A stretch of DNA of 64,000 nt, taken from contig CANNAE010000001.1 in the NCBI GenBank assembly GCA_947502505.1, positions 124,001 through 188,000 on the forward strand, in the 5' to 3' direction. Of this stretch, positions 10,087 through 18,980 are shown one piece after another. The first letter of the stretch is position 1, and the number at the start of each line of letters is the position of its first letter. The position numbers were made by a program, and so were the translations under genes. Source of the stretch: an uncultured Planococcus sp. (GTDB lineage: Bacteria; Bacillota; Bacilli; Bacillales_A; Planococcaceae). The notes below the pieces were generated by a model, which saw only the letters and a program-made list of their open reading frames with translations, had not been told where the DNA came from and searched no databases.

Positions 10087-11013
10087 ATGAAAAACATCTT
10101 TCTACATGATGAACGACTATATAACTCGGTAAAAAACAGCAATTACGAGATTTTTGAATTTAAAAGTGAGGCCGGCCATATAAAGCATACCTTCAGTAAA
10201 CGTGCAATTGATACGATGATCGATGGTGAAGTTTTTTATGACTTGATCCCACCGGTTGGATTTGGAGGACCTGTCATTGTGGAGTGCACGTCAGAAAAGA
10301 AGTGGGACTTAGTTTTTGAATTTAAAGAGGCATTCGAAAAATACTGTCTTAAAAATAATATCGTTTCCGAAGAAGTAGCGTTTAATGTTCCTACAACAAA
10401 TGCGGTAGACTTTATAGATTGCTATGAGCTCCAGTATGTTAAAGATAGTTATGGTATAGATTTAGAAAAGCCACTTAATCAGATTGGAAAAGAAGATTTA
10501 AGTAAGCTCTGGAATGCTGTAGATTCTGGAGTAGAATATAGGGTAATTGAAGGAGAAGTAGCTCTGAATATATTTAAAAGCTTTCTACATCGAACGAACA
10601 AAAATTTGTCTACAAGTTTGTATCAGTATCTGGCTTTGACAGGGGTAGAAGATTCTCGAAATTTTGTAGCAGTAGAACTTAGCTTTAATAACAAGATAAT
10701 GGCTATGAGTTTTAGCCAAGCGCATGAAAAAAATGTGTCTACTTTGATAGCTGCTAAAGCCTCAAGAATCTCATACTTTGAAACCGACAAACTTCTGAAA
10801 TGCGCATTGTACCTTTGGGCGAAAGAAAAAGGACTACAAAAAATATGGAGTCCCAAAGTGCAATTAGATTCAAGAATGGCGATTGAAACATTGGTTGATC
10901 CTGTTTGTACCGGCCGAAAAATATGGAATGAAAAAATTTATCAGCAATTATGTGATATAGGGAGTGTAGATACGCGAGTTCAGTATTTTCCGGCCTATCG
11001 CATAAAGGATTGA
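10087..11013 (+). CDS. FemAB-like GNAT-fold acyltransferase (putative)
   Basis: The 308-residue protein has YDLIPPVGFGGPVIVE near residue 51, which matches the YDI-x-PYGYGGP signature of FemAB-like proteins, and a second GNAT-like half with MAMSFSQAHEKN near 200 and ASRISYFETDKLLKCALYLWAKEKG near 220-245. No signal peptide or membrane segment is seen. FemAB-type enzymes transfer aminoacyl or acyl groups to cell-wall or exopolysaccharide acceptors; one next to a capsule locus could modify the polymer, but the substrate is unknown. It has its own 5' region after the capsule terminator and its own terminator, so it is a separate unit. AT-rich like the capsule genes. GGGGG lies 8 bp upstream of the ATG. 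Confidence 0.55.
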   Translation: MKNIFLHDERLYNSVKNSNYEIFEFKSEAGHIKHTFSKRAIDTMIDGEVFYDLIPPVGFGGPVIVECTSEKKWDLVFEFKEAFEKYCLKNNIVSEEVAFNVPTTNAVDFIDCYELQYVKDSYGIDLEKPLNQIGKEDLSKLWNAVDSGVEYRVIEGEVALNIFKSFLHRTNKNLSTSLYQYLALTGVEDSRNFVAVELSFNNKIMAMSFSQAHEKNVSTLIAAKASRISYFETDKLLKCALYLWAKEKGLQKIWSPKVQLDSRMAIETLVDPVCTGRKIWNEKIYQQLCDIGSVDTRVQYFPAYRIKD

Positions 11014-11030
11014 AAATATTTAGCGAGTAT

Positions 11031-11060
11031 GAGAGAACGATTTAATCGTTCTCTCTTTAG
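11031..11060. terminator. bidirectional terminator between convergent genes
   Basis: GAGAGAACGA and TCGTTCTCTC form a stem with a five-base loop. The structure lies between the stop of the FemAB-like gene and the stop of the convergent membrane gene at 11057, so it can serve both strands. Confidence 0.75.
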
Positions 11061-12334
11061 TTTTGACTGAAAAGCTGTTTCTTTAAGTGAAAATTCACTT
11101 GTGCTTTTTTTCGTTGGGCAACTTGAATGCTCTTCTTTATTTCTGAAGTTGAAATTGATGGCAATTCCTTATATGAATCTTGATGTTCTTGATACTGTTC
11201 AAAAACCTCAACGACAAGATTCTTTAGCTCTTCGTTATCTAAAATGGCAGCTTGCTGAGCTATTTGATGCAATTGATCTTTTGGAGATATTAACAATTGT
11301 GTTTCATGTAAGATATTCTCTAAAAGCACCTTTTTTACAGTTTGTAGATAAAATGGTTCTGGGGACAAATGATAGGTTGAAAAAATAAACTTAATTAGTT
11401 CTTCGTGCGTATAGGAAGCTAGCACTCTTATTTCTTCTTGGGTTTCAGCAGGTAACAAATCAGGCATGGGCCAATACATTGCCTTCTTGTAATAAGAAAA
11501 AAGATGTTCTAAATATTTGTACTTGAATATGTTTGGAGAAGTCCCGTAAGTATTCATCTGACCAATAATTCGAGTGAAGTTGCATAATCGTATGTAATCA
11601 AATTTACCTCGCGAATCCGGAGTGTCAAAAAGATCAAGCGCAGTTAGTATCCAGCGATCTTGGTTCTTGGAATAACGATACATTTGAAAAAACTCGTGTG
11701 ATAATTCTTTGGTTTTGTAAATACTTTGGCGATAAATATAGGGAGCAATTATTCCATATTTTTTAAAGCGTTTTTTATTAAGCTTACGAGTATATACATA
11801 GATAATTGAGTCGGGACCTAATAATTCGGCGAAAGCATCATTGCTATCTGTAGAATATGTATTAAAATACTCGATAAAATTTCCAGACATTTTTTTAGTG
11901 GTGCGAGAGCCATCGTTTACTTTAGTTATAATATCTGGTTTAAAAGTAGTTGGTTCATCGCTATTGTAGTAAAAACCCAATATTTCTTGTTCATAAATCT
12001 GCTTAATAACTTTATTGCTCTCGACAATGATATATGCAAAGAAATAATAGATGGCGAAAATGAGTGAAACTACTAATAACCAAAAATAGGTCAATCGCAA
12101 ACTATAAATTGGAATAAAAAATAAAAAAAGTCCAAATACATTAATGATCCCGAAGAGAATGAGGACATAGTATATTCGCAGAAATCCAAAAATCTTATAT
12201 TTTTTCAGAAGGAAATTTCCATAATCGATTCCAATAACTTTCTTCATTTCGGCTAGAGAAGTTAATCCTATAACTGTCATATTGATGGCGATAATAGCGA
12301 TAATCAGGCTAGAATCGTAAATGATTGTTTCCAT
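11057..12334 (-). CDS. unknown multi-pass membrane protein
   Basis: I do not recognise the 425-residue product. The first 125 residues hold about four hydrophobic segments (roughly 7-25, 50-72, 80-108 and possibly one more), and the remaining 300 residues are soluble, charged and helix-rich, with no obvious catalytic motif. The membrane domain resembles in layout a small anchor for a large cytoplasmic domain. It is divergent from the GTPase gene at 12580, with a shared 245-bp promoter region, and convergent with the FemAB-like gene. AT-rich. Function unknown. Confidence 0.7.
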   Translation of the reverse strand: METIIYDSSLIIAIIAINMTVIGLTSLAEMKKVIGIDYGNFLLKKYKIFGFLRIYYVLILFGIINVFGLFLFFIPIYSLRLTYFWLLVVSLIFAIYYFFAYIIVESNKVIKQIYEQEILGFYYNSDEPTTFKPDIITKVNDGSRTTKKMSGNFIEYFNTYSTDSNDAFAELLGPDSIIYVYTRKLNKKRFKKYGIIAPYIYRQSIYKTKELSHEFFQMYRYSKNQDRWILTALDLFDTPDSRGKFDYIRLCNFTRIIGQMNTYGTSPNIFKYKYLEHLFSYYKKAMYWPMPDLLPAETQEEIRVLASYTHEELIKFIFSTYHLSPEPFYLQTVKKVLLENILHETQLLISPKDQLHQIAQQAAILDNEELKNLVVEVFEQYQEHQDSYKELPSISTSEIKKSIQVAQRKKAQVNFHLKKQLFSQN

Positions 12335-12579
12335 GGCTTCATCCTTAATTTGAGATAATTTTGTGCTGCTAGACTAGTGTCATTCATCAACAAATCATAC
12401 TATCTATTACGAGTATAACGAGAATTTATCAATTTGTCAGAAAATAATTTTTAAACCGAATGAGTAGTTTTGGTATGGTTCTCAAGAAATTAATATTTAT
12501 AATTTATGGAAATTTCTGATATAATAAACTTAATGCAGAAATTTAAATATCTACAACAATCTATAAGGGGGTGAACACA
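12335..12579. promoter_or_regulatory. divergent promoter region of membrane protein and GTPase genes
   Basis: A very AT-rich 245-bp stretch. GATATAAT at about 12519-12526 offers a -10 element for the rightward GTPase gene; no convincing -35 was found. The sequence AAGGGGGTGA at 12565-12574 is a strong ribosome binding site that itself contains an in-frame GTG. Confidence 0.4.
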
Positions 12580-13869
12580 TTGGTAGAGAGAAATCATGAT
12601 GATGATGTATTAGATAATGTTTTTTCGTGGATGGAAGAAGAGGTGAAAAAACTAAATGAAGAGTTTAACAAGGATTTTCTGAAACCTAATATAGTACTTT
12701 CAGGAAAAACTGGTGTAGGGAAAAGCACGCTTGTCAATGCAGTATTTGGAAAACACTTGGCTGAAGCAGGTGAAGGAAAGCCAGTTTCACAAGCTTTGGA
12801 AGAATACAATCTACCGGAAGTCAGCGTGAATCTTTTTGATACAAAAGGCATCGAATTGGATCCTAAAGAAAGAGAAATTTCAAGAAAAAGCATAATAGAC
12901 GAAATAGAAAAGCGGGCTAGTTCACCAAATGTGGAAGAACATATGCACGTAATGTGGTACTGCATTTCCAATGAAAGCAGAAGAATAGAAGATGTGGAAA
13001 TAGAGTGGATAAAAGAATTCTCTAAGTATATGAATGTCATAGTGGTGTTAACTCAAACTCTCGATCCAGAGGACAATTTTAAAATTAAAATCGAAAAAGA
13101 GCTCCCTGGCCTCAGTGTATGTCGTATTCTGGCAGAAGAAAGAGCTCTATACGGAAACCTTAAGATACCAGCATTCGGATTAGAAAACCTGATCGTAGAA
13201 ACCGTAAATCTTCTGCCGACTGCTACTAAAAGAGCATTCACAGCTGCTCAAAAAATTAGAGTAGAAGAGAAAATTGAATCAGCAAAAAAGTTGGTAGAAG
13301 AACGACTAAAAAGCTATAAAAATTTAGCGCATCTCGCAGATAGCTTTCCGTTGGGTGCAGATGTACTAGGAAAAGGCATAGTTTATCTCTACATAGCTAA
13401 AGATATTATGACCGTAATGGGAATACCAGTTACTAAAAACTTTTTCAAGTTTTCAAAAGACGCAAGACCTTTACTCCGTTCAATAGTTTTCCCATTCGTA
13501 GCTGCTGAAGGCAGTAAAGCTGCAGGGAAAATAGCTGCCAAACGAGGTGGAGGAGAGGCCGGAAAGAAAGCAACGGCATTTGTAGCTAATTTATTAGGAA
13601 AGACTGCTGGGAAAGGTAATCTTGTATTGGCGCCTGCCATAGGTTTAATATTTGGTACTTTTAATAGAAAAGTCACTGAAAAAATCGCCCTTGCATTTAT
13701 CGAGGTATGTGCTGATTTTCTAAGAAATGAACTCGATTACGAAAGCTTATCTGAAAAGGAAATATTAGATACGCTATCGAAAAACATGGGCGCCAAAATG
13801 AATGAAGTTCAAGAAGATATTGAGCGATTAAGTGAAGAGGATATAGAGTTAGGAGAAAATACAAATTAG
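12580..13869 (+). CDS. dynamin/HSR1-like GTPase with hydrophobic C-terminal half
   Basis: The 429-residue GTP-binding protein has the G1 loop GKTGVGKST near residue 46 and G3 in LFDTKG near 86. A TQTLD stretch near 164 may be a degenerate G4 in place of NKxD. The second half has small-residue-rich hydrophobic segments (about 255-275, 295-320, 345-370), as in YfjP/Era-like GTPases that insert into or contact membranes. The TTG at 12580 is chosen because an upstream in-frame GTG at 12571 lies inside the Shine-Dalgarno AAGGGGGTGA, while TTG is 5 bases after it. It stands alone, divergent from a membrane protein gene. Cellular role unknown. Confidence 0.72.
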   Translation: MVERNHDDDVLDNVFSWMEEEVKKLNEEFNKDFLKPNIVLSGKTGVGKSTLVNAVFGKHLAEAGEGKPVSQALEEYNLPEVSVNLFDTKGIELDPKEREISRKSIIDEIEKRASSPNVEEHMHVMWYCISNESRRIEDVEIEWIKEFSKYMNVIVVLTQTLDPEDNFKIKIEKELPGLSVCRILAEERALYGNLKIPAFGLENLIVETVNLLPTATKRAFTAAQKIRVEEKIESAKKLVEERLKSYKNLAHLADSFPLGADVLGKGIVYLYIAKDIMTVMGIPVTKNFFKFSKDARPLLRSIVFPFVAAEGSKAAGKIAAKRGGGEAGKKATAFVANLLGKTAGKGNLVLAPAIGLIFGTFNRKVTEKIALAFIEVCADFLRNELDYESLSEKEILDTLSKNMGAKMNEVQEDIERLSEEDIELGENTN

Positions 13870-13991
13870 TAGCTCAATGATAGGCATCGTTTAGATAAAG
13901 CGGTTTATATGTGAAATTCGTTAAAAACAGTAGTTAAATGAACAGAGTAAAATGATAAATCTCTTTTAAGGACAACTAAGTTCATATTACT

Positions 13992-14120
13992 TATATTCAA
14001 GACAAAGTGGCTCAAGGTTGGACACCGTATGTCATCGCGGACCTCGCGGAAACCAGCATTGATTGTAACGTGCGCATCCTCTATTTCCATTTCAAAAACC
14101 ATACCTTAGATTCTCGATGA
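13992..14120 (+). pseudogene. remnant of an IS30-like transposase
   Basis: A 42-codon open stretch without a start reads QDKVAQGWTPYVIADLAE and then SIDCNVRILYFHFKN before TGA. The GWTPxVI and SIDCxVRTLY spacing matches the N-terminal half of IS30-family transposases of Firmicutes. Both ends of the gene and any inverted repeats are missing, so only a decayed fragment remains in the 360-bp gap between the GTPase gene and the aldolase operon. Confidence 0.55.
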
Positions 14121-14124
14121 TTTG

Positions 14125-14174
14125 AAAAAGGGAGGACCGTCAATTGCCTAGGCAGCTGACGGTCCTCCCTTTTT
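14125..14174. terminator. bidirectional terminator hairpin
   Basis: A 13-bp stem GGGAGGACCGTCA with TGACGGTCCTCCC is extended by an inner TTGCC/GGCA pairing and flanked by AAAAA on the left and TTTTT on the right, so it can end transcription from either side. Confidence 0.85.
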
Positions 14175-14189
14175 AATTGCTAATAAGAA

Positions 14190-14217
14190 GCCCGTTCCGG
14201 TTAAAAACCGGAACGGG
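14190..14217 (-). terminator. hairpin downstream of the aldolase operon
   Basis: CCCGTTCCGGTT pairs with AACCGGAACGGG in a 12-bp stem just 15 bp after the aldolase stop. There is no good T-run after it on the minus strand, so termination may rely on the second hairpin at 14125-14174. Confidence 0.65.
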
Positions 14218-14231
14218 AAAGATGAAATGCG

Positions 14232-14891
14232 CTAACTCTCTGATTTGACTGCTTGTTGGCCATAAGCTTTAAACTTCTCTGCCATAAAGGCCATTTCTTC
14301 TTTATCTAGAATAACGGGTGTACCAATTGATTTCGCTCGGTAATAGATCTCACAGCAATGCTCGATCTCTTCAGCTACTGTAAAAGCATTGGTGAGTGAG
14401 TTCGATCCAGCAAGCAAGCCGTGATTAGCGAGTAACACAGCTTTTCGATCTTTCATGGCGTCAAACGCATTAGTAGCCAAATCTTCGGTCCCGAAACTAG
14501 CGTACTCAGCACACCGGACGTTCTCGCCAGCATGTGCAACAAGATAAGATACGGCAGGTAAATCCCACCGAAGAGAGGCTAGGGTTTTAGCGAAAGAGCT
14601 ATGCGTATGGACGACGGCATTAATATCGTCTCGGTTTTGATAAAATATGGCGTGCATAGACCACTCGCTGGATGGTTTACGGATACCGTCGATAATAGTT
14701 CCGGTAAGGTCCGTGATGACGATATCCTCAGGTTGCAGTTCGTTATAAGGGATACCGCTGGGGCTAATAGCCATATAACCGGTTTTTCTATCGAAGATAC
14801 TAATATTGCCGCCGGTGCCTTTTGTTAAGCCACTAGATAACAGCTTATTTAAATGGATAATAATATCATTGCGTTCTTCTCTTAATAACAT
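14232..14891 (-). CDS. class II aldolase (FucA/DrdA-like), putative 5-deoxyribulose-1-phosphate aldolase
   Basis: Zinc-dependent aldolase of 219 residues. The metal and catalytic residues are visible: GTGGNIS near 26, the catalytic Glu in PSSEWSMH near 73-80, HTH near 94-96 and a third metal His in LLANHGLLA near 153-161. FucA-type enzymes split a ketose 1-phosphate into DHAP and an aldehyde. It is the last gene of the operon with MtnK- and MtnA-like enzymes, the order used by the 5-deoxyribose disposal pathway (kinase, isomerase, aldolase), giving DHAP plus acetaldehyde. The methylthioribulose-1-phosphate dehydratase MtnB belongs to the same fold and is the main alternative, but the rest of the methionine salvage genes are absent. 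Confidence 0.8.
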   Translation of the reverse strand: MLLREERNDIIIHLNKLLSSGLTKGTGGNISIFDRKTGYMAISPSGIPYNELQPEDIVITDLTGTIIDGIRKPSSEWSMHAIFYQNRDDINAVVHTHSSFAKTLASLRWDLPAVSYLVAHAGENVRCAEYASFGTEDLATNAFDAMKDRKAVLLANHGLLAGSNSLTNAFTVAEEIEHCCEIYYRAKSIGTPVILDKEEMAFMAEKFKAYGQQAVKSES

Positions 14892-14901
14892 TTTTTCACC
14901 C

Positions 14902-15684
14902 CTAATGTGCTATATGAATCATCGTCCCAGCCTGTTTAAATTGCTGAATACACTCGAATTGAGCTTGTGTCGGGTTTTCAGGATTGTCTGTGATAATGGT
15001 ATGAATGGATGAGGATGGACATACTTGAAAAAAAGCGACAGTGTCGAGTTTTGTATGATCTGCTAAAACAATGACTTGGTTTGATTTTCGAATCATTGCT
15101 TGTTTAGCTTCACCCTCATCAATAGTGGCGTCGGTCAGTCCTTCTTCGAAGCTAATAGCTTTACTAGAGATAAAGCATTTATCGATATTAATCGACTGTA
15201 AGTATTGTGCCAGGGATCCGCCGATCGTCGACAATGATTTTCCGCGAACATAGCCTCCAAGTAAAATAACTGTGATTCCTTTCTCACTTGCAAGTTCTAT
15301 GGCGATGGAAATATTATTCGTCACAACTGTCAATGACTCGAAACCTTTAAGTTGTTTACTGACTTCAAGGGCAGAAGTGCTGGCATCGAAGGCAATAACG
15401 TCACCGTTTTCAATAAGAGAAACAGCCGCACTAGCGATTTGACGCTTTTCCTTTAAATTGGTCGATAATCGTTCATCAACCGTTCCTTCATATACTTTTT
15501 TCGTACTCAGCTTTGCGCCACCTAGAACACGAATGAGCTCGCCTTCTTTCTCTAACTTCTCTAAATCACGTCTGATGGTCATTTCGGAGACGTTGAAAGT
15601 CTGACTGAGATAGGATACTTCTGCATAATCTTTCTTCTCAAGGACTGTTAATATTTTTTTTTGGCGCTCGATTGGGACTGACAT
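14902..15684 (-). CDS. DeoR-family transcriptional repressor
   Basis: The 260-residue regulator has an N-terminal DeoR winged helix (RQKKILTVLEKKDYAEVSYL, then FNVSEMTIRRDLEKLEKEGEL near 28-50) and a C-terminal sugar-phosphate sensor domain with AFDASTSALEVSKQL near 97, VVTNN near 118 and VLLADHTKLD near 205. It is encoded inside the operon it presumably controls, between isomerase and aldolase. Phased inverted half-sites around the operon promoter at 21641-21686 are candidate operators. The inducer is expected to be a pathway phosphorylated sugar. Confidence 0.87.
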   Translation of the reverse strand: MSVPIERQKKILTVLEKKDYAEVSYLSQTFNVSEMTIRRDLEKLEKEGELIRVLGGAKLSTKKVYEGTVDERLSTNLKEKRQIASAAVSLIENGDVIAFDASTSALEVSKQLKGFESLTVVTNNISIAIELASEKGITVILLGGYVRGKSLSTIGGSLAQYLQSINIDKCFISSKAISFEEGLTDATIDEGEAKQAMIRKSNQVIVLADHTKLDTVAFFQVCPSSSIHTIITDNPENPTQAQFECIQQFKQAGTMIHIAH

Positions 15685-15700
15685 AGACGAAACCTTCCTT

Positions 15701-16741
15701 TTAATTGAGCAGTTTTTTTAAGTTTTCTTCAAATGGAGCGTGGACAATTCCTTTTTCCGTAACGATCGCGGTGATTAAATCAGCCGGTGTTACATCGAAT
15801 GCTGGATTGTATGCCTGAACATCTTTAGGTGCTGTCCATTTCCCTAAACTATTGATGATTTCTTCGATATTGCGTTCTTCGATCGGGATTGTATCACCGT
15901 TTGCGGTTTCCATATCGATGGTTGGCGTGGGGGCTGCAATATAAAATGGTACCTTATAGTGTTTGGCAAGGATTGCGACACCTAGCGTACCGATTTTATT
16001 TGCTGTGTCCCCATTTGCTGCTACTCTATCACATCCGACGATTGCCGCTTGGATTTTACCTTGAGACATGACCATGGCGGCCATGCTATCTGTAATGACG
16101 GTTACATCAATTCCGGCCCGGTGTAACTCAAGAGCGGTCAAAGTGGATCCTTGTAACCGCGGTCGTGTTTCATCTGCATATACTTTTAAATCCCAACCTT
16201 TTTCTTTTGCCAAGTAGAATGGGGAAGTAGCCGTTCCATACTTAGATGTAGCAAGTGCACCGGCATTACAATGCGTCAAGACGCCATTGCCGTCTTCCAA
16301 AAGTGTTAGTAAATGTTCGCCAATTTGACGATTAATATCTTCATCTTCTTGATGGATTTTTTTTGCTTCCTTTAACAAGGTTTCTTTCATTATTTCTATA
16401 TTATCACCATCTAAGCTAGTGGCGCAGTTAATCATGCGGTCGATGGCCCAAAACAAATTAACGGCTGTGGGTCTAGAAGTAGCTAGATATTCCCCATTTT
16501 TTTGGAGAGAATCTCTTAGTTCGCTAATCGATCCGGTCACATCTTGAATACCGAGGTACATACCATAGGCTGCTGTAACGCCGATAGCTGGGGCTCCCCG
16601 AACTTTCATGGTAACAATCGCATCCCATACACTTTCAATAGTTGTATAACGATCATAAGTTATTTCGTTGGGTAGTTTGGTTTGGTTTAGCAATATGAGG
16701 GCATCGTTTTTCCATTCAATCGATACTAACGCTTCAGTCAT
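15701..16741 (-). CDS. MtnA-like aldose-1-phosphate isomerase
   Basis: Aldose-ketose isomerase of the eIF2B/MtnA family, 346 residues. [14 protein letters not shown] near 51, the catalytic cysteine in [12 protein letters not shown] near 155 and the catalytic aspartate in [19 protein letters not shown] near 235-253 are all intact. MtnA converts 5-methylthioribose-1-phosphate to the ribulose form; paralogues with an aldolase partner act on 5-deoxyribose-1-phosphate. The start codon overlaps the end of the upstream kinase gene by 4 bp. No S-box riboswitch was recognised upstream, unlike many Bacillales methionine-salvage operons, which favours the deoxysugar reading. Confidence 0.85.
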   Translation of the reverse strand: MTEALVSIEWKNDALILLNQTKLPNEITYDRYTTIESVWDAIVTMKVRGAPAIGVTAAYGMYLGIQDVTGSISELRDSLQKNGEYLATSRPTAVNLFWAIDRMINCATSLDGDNIEIMKETLLKEAKKIHQEDEDINRQIGEHLLTLLEDGNGVLTHCNAGALATSKYGTATSPFYLAKEKGWDLKVYADETRPRLQGSTLTALELHRAGIDVTVITDSMAAMVMSQGKIQAAIVGCDRVAANGDTANKIGTLGVAILAKHYKVPFYIAAPTPTIDMETANGDTIPIEERNIEEIINSLGKWTAPKDVQAYNPAFDVTPADLITAIVTEKGIVHAPFEENLKKLLN

Positions 16742-17949
16742 GCAAAATCCTCCTTCAAGTCATGTAATATACGCACGAAATCATCGCCGGTTTGTATCTG
16801 CTCACGTTCAATTATCAATCGATTTGCAATCCGGATGCACAGCTTTTCAGCTTGGAGCCGTTTTGTATGGTCAAGTTCAGAAATGTCTTTGACTTGAGCC
16901 AGGCCAACAACACGGCGATTCATTTCCAAACCGGCCATGCCGGCGGTATCGCTTAAAATATCGTGTAAATAAAATTGCATAAAAGCAGGGGAAGTTACAG
17001 CAAACAATTCACGAGCTTCACGTTTCCACACATCTTTAAATTTCTCTTGAAACAAATCGATCGTTTCTCGTATAGTGTTTTCAATCCACTCAGTGAATTC
17101 CACTTGCTTATGTGCCAATCCGTTCACCCAAGAAAAACTTAAGTTTGCAATGACATTCCCGACGTCATAGCCAATTGGACCATAAAACGCGAATTCCGGA
17201 TCGATGACTTTCGTTTCTTTTTCAGTAATGAAAATAGATCCTGTGTGCAAGTCACCATGAAGTAAACTCTGTGCTTTTGTTAAAAAAAGATATTTTAGTT
17301 TAGCAACTTCGAGTTTCAACGGTTCATTGTCGTATAGATGTTCTTGTATAAACTGAGCGTTTTCGTGCTGTATAATGTTTCGGTTGTTTTGATCGAAATA
17401 AGGTTCAGTAAAGACTAGATCCTCAGAAATTTCACATAGTTCCGGATTGATGAAGTTTTTGACAGCTGCTTTTTTCTCTTTATGCCCCATTACAATGTCT
17501 GTAGAAGGTAATAAATTTTCAGCCATATAGGTCGAGATATGTTCCGCAAACAGCGGGAAAATTTGATGTTCCATTAGAGAAGTACGCATAATGGTGAAAT
17601 CACCTAAGTCTTCCATCGCGCAACAGCTCATCACTTCATCAAATAAGTAAATTTCCGGTACGAGTGCAGGCGTTCTGTCAAAAGCGTGTTGGAGAGCTCT
17701 TGTTTCGATACGGATGCGATCTGTAGATAGTTTAAAGTCATCCGAAATACGTGCTGTATGACCAGCCTGTTTAATAATAACAGACTTTCCACTATCCACA
17801 TCTTTAACGCGAAAGACATAATTCAAATTACCGTCACCGATTTCTGAAGCCTCTAAATTAGACGCGTGTTGCATAAAAGAGATGTTTTCTTTAACGTACG
17901 ATTTAATTTCTTCCGTATCCATCAAAAAATAAGTCGAAAACAAGGTCAT
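16738..17949 (-). CDS. MtnK-like 5-methylthioribose / 5-deoxyribose kinase
   Basis: Aminoglycoside-phosphotransferase-fold kinase of 403 residues. [12 protein letters not shown] near 37 forms the ATP loop, VIIKQAG near 55 holds the ATP lysine, HGDLHTGSI near 234 is the catalytic loop and [16 protein letters not shown] near 252 is the metal-binding stretch typical of MtnK. It phosphorylates C1 of a 5-substituted ribose brought in by the adjacent ABC importer. The ATG follows GGAGGGG at 8 bp. Its end overlaps the isomerase start by 4 bp. Confidence 0.86.
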   Translation of the reverse strand: MTLFSTYFLMDTEEIKSYVKENISFMQHASNLEASEIGDGNLNYVFRVKDVDSGKSVIIKQAGHTARISDDFKLSTDRIRIETRALQHAFDRTPALVPEIYLFDEVMSCCAMEDLGDFTIMRTSLMEHQIFPLFAEHISTYMAENLLPSTDIVMGHKEKKAAVKNFINPELCEISEDLVFTEPYFDQNNRNIIQHENAQFIQEHLYDNEPLKLEVAKLKYLFLTKAQSLLHGDLHTGSIFITEKETKVIDPEFAFYGPIGYDVGNVIANLSFSWVNGLAHKQVEFTEWIENTIRETIDLFQEKFKDVWKREARELFAVTSPAFMQFYLHDILSDTAGMAGLEMNRRVVGLAQVKDISELDHTKRLQAEKLCIRIANRLIIEREQIQTGDDFVRILHDLKEDFA

Positions 17950-17964
17950 TATATTCCCCTCCGA

Positions 17965-18978
17965 TTAATTTTTACGGCGTGTGTAGTAAGTAGAAGCAAG
18001 CGCGAGTGCAAGTACAGCCCCTTTAATAATATTGAGTGAATAATAAGGCACGGACATCATAACTAAGCCGTTTTCTAGTACCCCGATCAAGGTAGCACCG
18101 ACCAATGTCCCAATAGCATTAGGTTTCCCTTGTCCAGCGAAAGAAGAGCCAATGAACGCAGCCGCTACGGCAGGCATTAAATATCCTCCGCCGGCATTAA
18201 TCTGTGCCGAACCAATCTGAGAAGCGAGTACTACGCCGCCGAGCGCAGCCAGAAATGCAGAAATAATATAGGCCAATGTCCGGTAACGATTAACCGGAAT
18301 ACCGGATAGACGAGAGGCTTCAATATTGCCGCCGATCATGTACAAATACCGACCGTGTTTCGTATGTTTTAAGAAAAAGTAAACAGCAGCTACTACAATA
18401 AGCATTAAGATGATGATATAAGGTGTTTGGCTGAGCAATGAAAACAGGGGAGGTATGGTCCCAGTTGTCGGTGTACCATCTAGTCTTGGCATCCCGACAC
18501 TAATCGATCCGCCGCCTGTGTAAGTCATTGCAACGCCTTCGATGATAAACATCGTTGCGAGTGTCGCGAATAAATCAGGAATTTTAATTTTGACGATTAA
18601 AAATGCATTGAATAGGGCGACACCGAGTGCCAAAAACAAAGCAAGTGCAATCGAAACGCCAGTGGGTAGGCTAAACCATACGAAAAATGACACAACTAAT
18701 GAATTTGCCAACGTTGCAGTCGAACCAATCGATAGGTCAAAGCCGTTAACGGTAAGTGAAACGGTCAAGCCGATTGCGATGATTGTGACAATTGAAATGC
18801 TTCTCATAATATTAATGATGTTCGAGCTAGACATAAATTCCGGAATGGAAACGGCAAAAAATACAAGGAGGGCAATAATCGCAATTACGGTCCCCCAGTT
18901 ATTGATTAAAGTTAAAGACTTTTGCCATAGCGGTTCTTTCTTGATGGGGTTGTTGATTTTCAGGGATTGCTCTTCCAT
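17965..18978 (-). CDS. ABC sugar transporter permease (RbsC-like)
   Basis: Inner-membrane permease of 337 residues with about nine hydrophobic segments and the RbsC-family stretches TVNGFDLSIGSTATLANSLV near 78 and GNIEASRLSGIPVNRYR near 215, where the coupling helix lies. It belongs with the ATPase encoded 2 bp upstream and the lipoprotein upstream of that. In this operon it probably imports a pentose derivative such as 5-deoxyribose or methylthioribose. AGGAGG lies 8 bp before the ATG. Confidence 0.87.
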   Translation of the reverse strand: MEEQSLKINNPIKKEPLWQKSLTLINNWGTVIAIIALLVFFAVSIPEFMSSSNIINIMRSISIVTIIAIGLTVSLTVNGFDLSIGSTATLANSLVVSFFVWFSLPTGVSIALALFLALGVALFNAFLIVKIKIPDLFATLATMFIIEGVAMTYTGGGSISVGMPRLDGTPTTGTIPPLFSLLSQTPYIIILMLIVVAAVYFFLKHTKHGRYLYMIGGNIEASRLSGIPVNRYRTLAYIISAFLAALGGVVLASQIGSAQINAGGGYLMPAVAAAFIGSSFAGQGKPNAIGTLVGATLIGVLENGLVMMSVPYYSLNIIKGAVLALALASTYYTRRKN

Positions 18979-18980
18979 TT

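Noticed and set aside
12571..12579. GTG at 12571 as the start of the GTPase
   Set aside because: It lies inside the Shine-Dalgarno sequence; the TTG at 12580 is at the right distance.
14232..17949. Reading the kinase/isomerase/aldolase set as the classic methionine salvage pathway
   Set aside because: The aldolase has FucA-type residues, and mtnW/X/D and an S-box leader are absent. Kept only as an alternative in the gene entries.
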